This document shows positions 57,159-64,000 of a stretch of DNA of 64,000 nucleotides, piece by piece. Below the pieces are notes generated by a model. It did no database searches and was not told the origin of the DNA. It worked only from the letters and a program-made list of their open reading frames with translations. Position numbers and translations under genes: made by a program. The stretch's first letter is position 1; every line of letters begins with the position of its first letter. This DNA comes from Pseudodesulfovibrio tunisiensis (GTDB taxonomy: Bacteria > Desulfobacterota > Desulfovibrionia > Desulfovibrionales > Desulfovibrionaceae): the NCBI RefSeq assembly GCF_022809775.1, contig NZ_CP094380.1:2393501-2457500 (forward strand), given 5' to 3'.

Positions 57159-57926
57159 ATGATCCGACACGCGATTCCGCTTCTTCTGAGCCTTTTCGCG
57201 GTCCTTGCGGCTGCCTGTCTCCCGGCCCATGCCGAGGAGCGACGGGAAGTCCGGCTCGTGGCCGGGGAATGGCCGCCCTATTCCATGGAATACATGCCGG
57301 GCAACGGCGCGGCTGCGGAAATCGTGCGCGCGGCTCTGGAAGCGGAAGACCTGCGGGGCGAATTCGCGTTTCTGCCATGGCCGCGCTGCCGCCTCGCCCT
57401 TGACGCAGGCGATGCCGAGGCCAGTTTTCCGTGGGCCAGAATCCCGACCATGGAACCGGCCTTCCTGTTTTCCGATCCGATCCTGCAATCCAGATGCGTG
57501 TTCTTCTATCGCCGAGACCGACTCAAGGACTTCGATTTCACCGGGCTGAAGGACCTCAAGGGCTACATCGTGTCCGGCAATCTCGGCTATTTCTATGAAA
57601 CGGATTTCCGAAAGGCGGACCTGCGCATGGACTGGGGCTACGGCGATGAACACGCCTTTCGCAAGCTGGAACGCGGCTGGGTCGATCTTGCGCCCCAGAG
57701 CGAGGCCGTGGGCTGGTTCCTGATCCGCAAGCTGTTTCCGGGCCGGGAATACGAATTCGCAGCCACGCACACGCCACTGACCGTGACCACCCTGCACGTG
57801 ATTGCGCCCAGATCGTCACCGGGAGCAGAGCCACTGATTCAGACCGTGAATCGCGGTCTTGCCGCAATCCGCGCCAATGGCACATTCGCCCGCATCCTCG
57901 AACGCTACGGCATCGAGGAACAATAG
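57159..57926 (+). CDS. Periplasmic solute-binding protein, SBP family 3
   Basis: A 255-residue secreted protein with a signal peptide (cleavage near AHAEE, about residue 25). The mature domain starts VRLVAGEWPPYSMEYMPGNG, the standard family 3 opening, and ends GLAAIRANGTFARILERYGI, also standard. It is more typical than the two paralogues at 24602-26188. No transporter partner is adjacent. A TTGACA at 57125 with a weak -10 could be its promoter. Its stop is immediately followed by a solitary repeat element. Confidence 0.88.
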   Translation: MIRHAIPLLLSLFAVLAAACLPAHAEERREVRLVAGEWPPYSMEYMPGNGAAAEIVRAALEAEDLRGEFAFLPWPRCRLALDAGDAEASFPWARIPTMEPAFLFSDPILQSRCVFFYRRDRLKDFDFTGLKDLKGYIVSGNLGYFYETDFRKADLRMDWGYGDEHAFRKLERGWVDLAPQSEAVGWFLIRKLFPGREYEFAATHTPLTVTTLHVIAPRSSPGAEPLIQTVNRGLAAIRANGTFARILERYGIEEQ

Positions 57927-57928
57927 AC

Positions 57929-58017
57929 GCAAAAAAAGTGCAAGACCGCCGCGCAGCAATACGCGAGGGCTTGCACTTTTGCAGCAATTTGGCAGGTCGC
58001 GTTTTTCAGGCGATCCG
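57929..58017. repeat. Solitary, partial copy of the 124-bp palindromic repeat family
   Basis: Inner stem AAAAGTGCAAG (57934-57944) with CTTGCACTTTT (57970-57980) around GACCGCCGCGCAGC...ATACGCGAGGG, then the GCAGCAA and TTTTTCAGGC parts seen in arrays A and B. The left terminal arm is missing. It lies between convergent genes. Confidence 0.85.
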
Positions 58018-58302
58018 TCAGTTGCAGAGCGGACTGGCATTCCGCTTCTGTCCGGCAAGATATTGGGCCGCGCTGTCCGTCATGCCCGGGTCCAGACGCG
58101 CTCCCTTGCCTATCATGCGGGCAATCGTGCCCTTCCATGCCCCGGTATCCTTCACGCCCATGTTCAGACAGATGCGCTTGGCCGAATGACAGGAAGTGCA
58201 GTTCCGCTTCACCGCATCGCCCACATCCGCAGCCCCGGCCGCGCCGATCCAGACCATGCCGCCGACGATTCCCGCGGCCACGCATTTCAGCAACCAGTTC
58301 AT
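58018..58302 (-). CDS. Small secreted c-type cytochrome-like protein
   Basis: A 94-residue protein with an N-terminal signal peptide (hydrophobic residues about 3-24, cleavage near GAADVG). It has a single haem-binding motif CTSCH near residue 34. Downstream are two Cys (CLN and the C-terminal CN) and Met residues that could serve as axial ligand (ARMIGKGARLDPGMTDSAAQ). This is a plausible periplasmic mono-haem cytochrome c. GGGAGG precedes ATG 58302; the frame is open 14 codons further up without a better start. It is convergent with the solute-binding gene and divergent from selC. Confidence 0.85.
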   Translation of the reverse strand: MNWLLKCVAAGIVGGMVWIGAAGAADVGDAVKRNCTSCHSAKRICLNMGVKDTGAWKGTIARMIGKGARLDPGMTDSAAQYLAGQKRNASPLCN

Positions 58303-58453
58303 GCCGTCCTCCCTTGCTCGAAACGATTTTCGCACACTGGACACCAGTTCTCTTGTACGCGACTCCCGCGCCCTTGTACACCAGTGCCGAATCCCGTCGC
58401 AATCCCGGCCCCTTGCCCGCCCCGGCCAAACCTGCTACTCACATTGCCACCAC

Positions 58454-58547
58454 GGAAGCGTTTCGTCACCGGTGTGGCGCTTGGTCTTCAAAACCAATGT
58501 GTGGCAGTGATGTCACGGGCAGGTTCGACTCCTGTACGCTTCCGCCA
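58454..58547 (+). tRNA. selC: tRNA-Sec (anticodon UCA), selenocysteine tRNA
   Basis: 94 bases including an encoded CCA. The acceptor arms GGAAGCGT and ACGCTTCC give the 8-bp acceptor stem typical of Sec tRNA, with G discriminator. The anticodon arm TTGGTCTTCAAAACCAA displays UCA. A long variable arm follows, then a T arm CAGGTTCGACTCCTG nearly identical to that of E. coli selC. It decodes UGA with SelB and serves selD (UGA at 20953). A terminator follows. Confidence 0.97.
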
Positions 58548-58561
58548 AGATTTCAAATGAA

Positions 58562-58600
58562 AAAGGCCGCCGGACATGCATCCGGCGGCCTTTCTTGTTT
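58562..58600 (+). terminator. Terminator after selC
   Basis: Stem AAAGGCCGCCGGA (58562-58574) with TCCGGCGGCCTTT (58581-58593), loop CATGCA, followed by CTTGTTTTT. Confidence 0.92.
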
Positions 58601-58731
58601 TTCTGACACGCAACACCCTATTCTTGCAGCACAGACCAGGACAATTCTAGGCCAAAATCATTCAATAAATGTAAACAGAAACTCTGACTACGCCCCCTCA
58701 TCTGTAACCATTTCAGGATAGATCGGGGCAC

Positions 58732-59673
58732 TTAAGCCCCCCCCCCCTGCAAAACAGGATGTATTTTGACAGTTGAATTGTCATTTATGCATTCATAAAA
58801 GTCTTTAAAATTCGACTTTAGCATAGGATCAAAGTCTGCTATTTTATATAAATCAACCCCAGCTCTAGTTAAAACAGCGCCAATAAAAACAAGTTTTTTA
58901 TTTGGATCATGATTTACAACAAAATACTTATGCATCACTGCTACTTTCTTATTCGTCAATAGCAAATTCTTGTTCGATTCGTACTCAGCTTGCCCTGTAG
59001 AATCAACCACAATTCCACACTCTACCATCTTAGCGATCTCGCTATATATATTTTTGTACGCAACTCCACTGTTCCTTGGTGGACAAACGATAAAAGCACC
59101 ATCTACAATATAACTTGCGAGCTTGCAAAACAACTCAGCCTCATCTCTGCTCAAATTTTTTACGACATCTAAAGTTCGAACTGAAATGGAGCTTGACCTT
59201 TTTACTTCCTCCGCCAGTAATTTTCCCCAAATCCTTTGCAGATCTTCATTTCCGATTACTTTCGCCTCTCTACGCCAACGAGCGAAGAAATCCGGCTCAA
59301 TGTCTTTATCGGAGATTTCCTCATCCGGCACATCTGCGAGGGCAACACAGGCTTCGCGCATGTTTTCTGCAAGATTCCGCATCTCTTGTTCAGCTTCAAT
59401 TTGCAGCACTTGATTTCGAATCGGAGGAAGAGAGTTGGTGTGAATCAATTCTTGGTCACGGAATTCAGCCTGCCCTGAAGCGATGGCTAAACAATCTTTC
59501 TCAGCCTGCGCTGCTGTGAGCTTTTGAAAGTACTCAACATTAGCCAACCGTTTACCCATCATCGCATTGAACAGCTTGGCCACCCCTTTGCGAAGACCTT
59601 GGGTAACTGTATTTGCTGATTCTGTAGCGTCGAGCTTAACATCTACTTTTACAGGGGAAAGTTCTTCAGTCAT
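58732..59673 (-). CDS. DUF2806-domain protein, AT-rich, probably acquired
   Basis: A 313-residue protein matching the DUF2806 family by its central part (DFFARWRREAKVIGNEDLQRIWGKLLAEEV, here split as DFFARWRREAKVIGNED and LQRIWGKLLAEEV). There is no signal peptide or membrane helix. Composition is clearly AT-richer than all neighbours, and the codon use differs. ATG 59673 (MTEELSPVKVDVK) follows GAGGAAG; the frame is open 41 codons further up. The last codons contain an 11-G run giving Gly-Gly-Gly-Ala-stop. It sits next to selC, a common island insertion site, with no integrase visible. Function unknown. Confidence 0.85.
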   Translation of the reverse strand: MTEELSPVKVDVKLDATESANTVTQGLRKGVAKLFNAMMGKRLANVEYFQKLTAAQAEKDCLAIASGQAEFRDQELIHTNSLPPIRNQVLQIEAEQEMRNLAENMREACVALADVPDEEISDKDIEPDFFARWRREAKVIGNEDLQRIWGKLLAEEVKRSSSISVRTLDVVKNLSRDEAELFCKLASYIVDGAFIVCPPRNSGVAYKNIYSEIAKMVECGIVVDSTGQAEYESNKNLLLTNKKVAVMHKYFVVNHDPNKKLVFIGAVLTRAGVDLYKIADFDPMLKSNFKDFYECINDNSTVKIHPVLQGGGA

Positions 59674-59980
59674 GGCTTCTTCCTCATTTGGGTTGGTGCG
59701 CCGAAATATTGTCATCTGATATACAATATTGCAAGACGCCACCGGACAAACAGGTACACCCGTCGTTCCAGTGGACATAGTACGGTCTGAGTCCATCCAT
59801 AACTATTGTCCCCCCATGATGATAACCTTCTGGTCCCATACGGCCACGCTATCCCGAACTCTCGGTTTCTTCATGAGAAAACGATCCTTTTTTGGAAAAT
59901 GAGCAGTAAAAAAACAACTAAATTCCAGTCAAGGCATAGCCAAAGGCAAATGCAGCGACTTTGCAGGGCACAACAAAAAA
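59674..59980. other. AT-rich gap between the DUF2806 gene and the atp operon
   Basis: About 307 bases. It holds the upstream region of the DUF2806 gene and AT-rich sequence without a supported gene. I looked for a copy of the selC 3' end as an attachment-site repeat and found none. Confidence 0.6.
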
Positions 59981-60007
59981 AAGGCGGACCGCAATGCGAT
60001 CCGCCTT
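59981..60007. terminator. Terminator of the atp operon
   Basis: Stem AAGGCGGA (59981-59988) with TCCGCCTT (60000-60007). T-rich sequence follows on both strands; on the minus strand it ends atpC. Confidence 0.9.
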
Positions 60008-60032
60008 TTTGTTTTATTGGGTGAGCCAGGCT

Positions 60033-60458
60033 CTAGGAGCAGGTGCCGGCTTCACGGCCACGGGTCTGGCAGCTGATGCGGGCAATGGCCCGCTGCAGGG
60101 CAGCCTGATTTCTCGCGTGGTCGAGCTTTTCCTTGGCCTGTTGGGCCCTGGATTCGGCGCGCTCTCTGGCCTTGGTCGCACGGTCAATGTCGATCTCGGT
60201 GGCCATTTCGGCAACTTCGGCCAGCACAGTGACCTTGTTGTGGTTCACTTCCGCAAACCCACCGGCGACGAAGACAAAGTGCGCCTTGCCGTCTTGTTTG
60301 TAATGGAGGTTGCCAATACCAAGAGCGGAAAGGAAAGGAACGTGATTCGGCAGAATGCCGAACTCACCGAGTACGCCGGGGGCGCCGACATACTCCACTT
60401 CCTCGGAAAGTACCTTCCGGTCTGGAGTGACAATCTCAAGGTTCAGCGTCTTAGCCAT
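60033..60458 (-). CDS. atpC: ATP synthase F1 epsilon subunit
   Basis: A 141-residue subunit of the central stalk that couples gamma rotation to the c-ring and can inhibit ATP hydrolysis. The N-terminal beta-sandwich ([36 protein letters not shown]) is conserved, followed by the C-terminal helical hairpin ([19 protein letters not shown]). The extra Cys-containing tail is not typical. It starts 12 bases after atpD and is last in the operon before a terminator. Confidence 0.95.
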   Translation of the reverse strand: MAKTLNLEIVTPDRKVLSEEVEYVGAPGVLGEFGILPNHVPFLSALGIGNLHYKQDGKAHFVFVAGGFAEVNHNKVTVLAEVAEMATEIDIDRATKARERAESRAQQAKEKLDHARNQAALQRAIARISCQTRGREAGTCS

Positions 60459-60470
60459 GAGCTACCTCGC

Positions 60471-61871
<1,401 letters not shown>

Positions 61872-61884
61872 TTAAAGCCCCCTT

Positions 61885-62766
61885 TTATCCGTTCAGCGCT
61901 TCAGCGCCGCCGACAATGTCCATAAGATCGCCAGTAATGGCAGCCTGCCTGGTCTTGTTGAACAGCAAGGTCAGGGATTCGGTCAGGTCGTCACACGCCT
62001 TGGTGGCGTTGTCCATGGCGGCCATGCGCGCAGCATGCTCGGAAGCGGAAGTGTCGAGCAGGCCGCGATACACCTGAACCTTGATGAACCGAGGCAGAAG
62101 CTCGGCCAGCAGGCCTTCGACGGAAGGTTCGTATATGTAGTCGCCGGAAGCGCCTTCGGATTCCTCGCCCGCTTCAGCCTCGTGCGAGGTGATGGGCAGG
62201 ACATCGAGCGTGACCGGGATCTGTTTTGCCATGCCGTGGAACTCGCCGTAAATGACGCTGACCTCATCAAGCTCGCCAGCCAGATAGGCGGCGATCACTT
62301 CGTTGCCCACGCTCGCGGCGAGGGAAAAATCGAAGTGGGTCATGGCGTCGCGCTCCTGACGAACGACTTCATAGTCGGTCTTGCGGAACGCATCTGCGAC
62401 CTTCTTGCCGATGCAGTAGACCTTGACGGTCTTGCCCTCGGCGGTCTTTTCGGCAGCCAGTTTCATGGCCATGGTGATGATGTTCGAATTGAACGCGCCG
62501 CAAAGGCCGCGATCCGAAGTCGTGACCACAATGCCCGTGGTCTTGACCTCTTCGCGCCTTTCCAGCAGCGGGTGCACCGATTCGTCAGCACCGGCCGCCA
62601 AATCCCCAAGCATCTCGTAGAACTTGTCAGCATACGGACGGAACCGCTCGATGCGGCTCTGCGCGTTTCTGAGCTTCGCCGAGGCCACCATATTCATGGC
62701 CTTGGTGATCTGCTTGGTTTTTTTGACGCCAGTGATCTGATTCTGGACGTCTCGTAACGAAGCCAT
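61885..62766 (-). CDS. atpG: ATP synthase F1 gamma subunit
   Basis: A 293-residue rotating shaft. The N-terminus MASLRDVQNQITGVKKTKQI and the C-terminal helix (EHAARMAAMDNATKACDDL, LTLLFNKTRQAAITGDLMDI) are diagnostic coiled-coil segments. TSDRGLCGAFNSNI marks the globular domain. ATG 62766 is preferred to the TTG one codon upstream. It lies 16 bases after atpA. Confidence 0.96.
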   Translation of the reverse strand: MASLRDVQNQITGVKKTKQITKAMNMVASAKLRNAQSRIERFRPYADKFYEMLGDLAAGADESVHPLLERREEVKTTGIVVTTSDRGLCGAFNSNIITMAMKLAAEKTAEGKTVKVYCIGKKVADAFRKTDYEVVRQERDAMTHFDFSLAASVGNEVIAAYLAGELDEVSVIYGEFHGMAKQIPVTLDVLPITSHEAEAGEESEGASGDYIYEPSVEGLLAELLPRFIKVQVYRGLLDTSASEHAARMAAMDNATKACDDLTESLTLLFNKTRQAAITGDLMDIVGGAEALNG

Positions 62767-62782
62767 CAATTACCCCTTTGAC

Positions 62783-64000
62783 TTAGGCGGAAAAGCCCTT
62801 CTTGAACTCCTCAATGGCAGCCTTGAGCTTGCCTTCCACGACATCGTCGATCTTTTCCTTCTCGGCGATTTCGCTCAGCACGTCAGCCTTGGCGCTGCGC
62901 ATGAACTCGAGGAACTCGGCTTCGAACTTCTGCACGGACTCCACTTCCACGTCATCCAGAAGGCCGCGGGTTCCGGCGTACAGGATGGAAACCTGCTCCT
63001 GAACGGAGAGGGGCTGGTACTGGGGCTGCTTGAGCAGCTCGACCATGCGGGCGCCACGATTCAGCTTCTGCTGGGTGCCCTTGTCCAGATCGGAACCGAA
63101 CTGCGCAAAGGCGGCCAGCTCGCGGTACTGGGCGAGGTCGAGACGAAGAGTACCGGCAACCTGCTTCATGGCCTTGATCTGCGCGGAGCCGCCGACTCGG
63201 GAAACCGAGAGACCGACGTTGATGGCCGGACGGACACCAGCGTTGAACAGGTTGGGCTCCAGGTAGATCTGACCATCGGTAATGGAGATGACGTTGGTCG
63301 GGATGTACGCGGACACGTCGCCTGCCTGAGTCTCGATGACGGGCAGGGCGGTCAGGGAACCGGCGCCCAGGCTGTCGTTCACCTTGCAGGCACGTTCCAG
63401 CAGTCTGGAGTGCAGGTAGAAGACGTCGCCGGGGAAAGCTTCACGTCCCGGGGGACGGCGGAGCAGCAGGGACATCTGGCGGTAGGCCGTGGCCTGCTTG
63501 GAAAGATCGTCGTAAACGATCAGCGCGTGCTTGCCGTTGTCACGGTAGAATTCCGCCATGGTGGCACCGGTGTACGCAGCAATGAACTGCAGCGGCGCGG
63601 GGTCGGAAGCGGTAGCGGAAACAATGGTGGTGTATTCCATGGCGCCGTACTTGCGAAGCACGTCGGCAACCAGGGCGACGGACGCCTTCTTCTGGCCGAT
63701 GGCCACGTAGAAGCAGTGCACGTCGGTGTTCTTCTGAGCCAGGATGGCGTCGATGCCGACAGCGGTCTTGCCGACCTGACGGTCACCGATGACGAGTTCG
63801 CGCTGGCCGCGGCCGACCGGAGTCATGGCGTCAATGGCCTTGAGACCGGTGTAGCAGGGCTCGTGAACCGACTTGCGGGCGATGATGCCGGGAGCCTTGA
63901 GCTCAACCGGGCGGATTTCGTTGGACTCGATGGGTCCGAGACCGTCAATGGGTTCGCCCAGGGGGTTCACGACGCGGCCCATGACACCGTCGCCGACCGG
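62783..64000 (-). CDS. atpA: ATP synthase F1 alpha subunit, 5' end outside the window
   Basis: The last 405 or so residues are visible; the frame is open through base 64000, so about 100 N-terminal residues lie beyond the window. Nucleotide-binding motif [10 protein letters not shown], then [15 protein letters not shown], the [12 protein letters not shown]alker B region, and the alpha signature [17 protein letters not shown] are present. It is a non-catalytic F1 subunit. The gene order A-G-D-C on the minus strand is the standard bacterial order. Confidence 0.96.
   Translation of the reverse strand, partial: PVGDGVMGRVVNPLGEPIDGLGPIESNEIRPVELKAPGIIARKSVHEPCYTGLKAIDAMTPVGRGQRELVIGDRQVGKTAVGIDAILAQKNTDVHCFYVAIGQKKASVALVADVLRKYGAMEYTTIVSATASDPAPLQFIAAYTGATMAEFYRDNGKHALIVYDDLSKQATAYRQMSLLLRRPPGREAFPGDVFYLHSRLLERACKVNDSLGAGSLTALPVIETQAGDVSAYIPTNVISITDGQIYLEPNLFNAGVRPAINVGLSVSRVGGSAQIKAMKQVAGTLRLDLAQYRELAAFAQFGSDLDKGTQQKLNRGARMVELLKQPQYQPLSVQEQVSILYAGTRGLLDDVEVESVQKFEAEFLEFMRSAKADVLSEIAEKEKIDDVVEGKLKAAIEEFKKGFSA

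Noticed and set aside
58531..59980. Search for an attachment-site duplication of the selC 3' end
   Set aside because: No second copy of the tRNA 3' end was found in the AT-rich stretch, so island borders remain unproven.
59806..60024. 72-residue plus-strand frame between the DUF2806 gene and atpC
   Set aside because: Runs through the atp terminator and has no ribosome binding site or family.

Overview
The window is high-GC bacterial chromosome with dense, mostly house-keeping gene content. It looks like a Desulfovibrionales-type anaerobe (Desulfovibrio / Pseudodesulfovibrio relatives). This is inferred from a selenoprotein SelD with tRNA-Sec, a CobA-HemD fusion, cobamide synthesis genes, a CxxCH mini-cytochrome, SLC13 transport, FapA and many PAS/GGDEF/EAL/HDOD signalling proteins. 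No ribosomal RNA marker is present, so the genus is not proven.

Layout. 1-4078: sugar-phosphate operon (two small unknown genes, rpiB, tkt, glpX). 4261-7963: Lon-like protease, a coupled unknown gene and a LysM lipoprotein, followed by a 31-bp perfect inverted repeat and 31-bp tandem repeats. 8346-16908: a CobD-CobQ fusion, a phosphoesterase, an SDR protein, an NtrC-type regulator, a SPOR protein and argS. 17206-19795: a SsuA/TauA-type ABC importer. 19946-23919: selD, with an in-frame UGA read as selenocysteine, behind a PAS-GGDEF-EAL gene. 24093-27535: cheD, HDOD, two paralogous solute-binding proteins and a PACE efflux protein. 27724-32140: M48 lipoprotein protease, SLC13 permease, repeat array A and a degenerate EAL protein. 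32362-43840: dnaE, fapA, a BPL_N-like protein, valS and cobA-hemD. 43986-51882: repeat array B, a CBS-ACT protein, a large hybrid kinase, a methyltransferase, glnA and a radical SAM enzyme. 52286-57926: acs, a MocR-like regulator, radA and a third solute-binding protein. 58018-59673: a mini-cytochrome, tRNA-Sec (selC) and a clearly AT-richer DUF2806 gene that looks like a small island at selC. 60033-64000: the F1 part of the ATP synthase operon (atpA partial, atpG, atpD, atpC) on the minus strand.

The most informative signals are: (1) a selenocysteine-encoding selD and selC in the same window, so this genome makes Sec and uses it in its own selenophosphate synthetase; (2) a 124-bp palindromic repeat family, in two tandem arrays plus a solitary partial copy, whose inner stem changes sequence while keeping base pairing and whose terminal repeat provides the stop codon of two neighbouring genes; (3) a low-GC DUF2806 gene with an 11-G run inside its last codons beside selC; (4) a MocR-like regulator lacking the PLP lysine, with a promoter that seems to give a leaderless mRNA.
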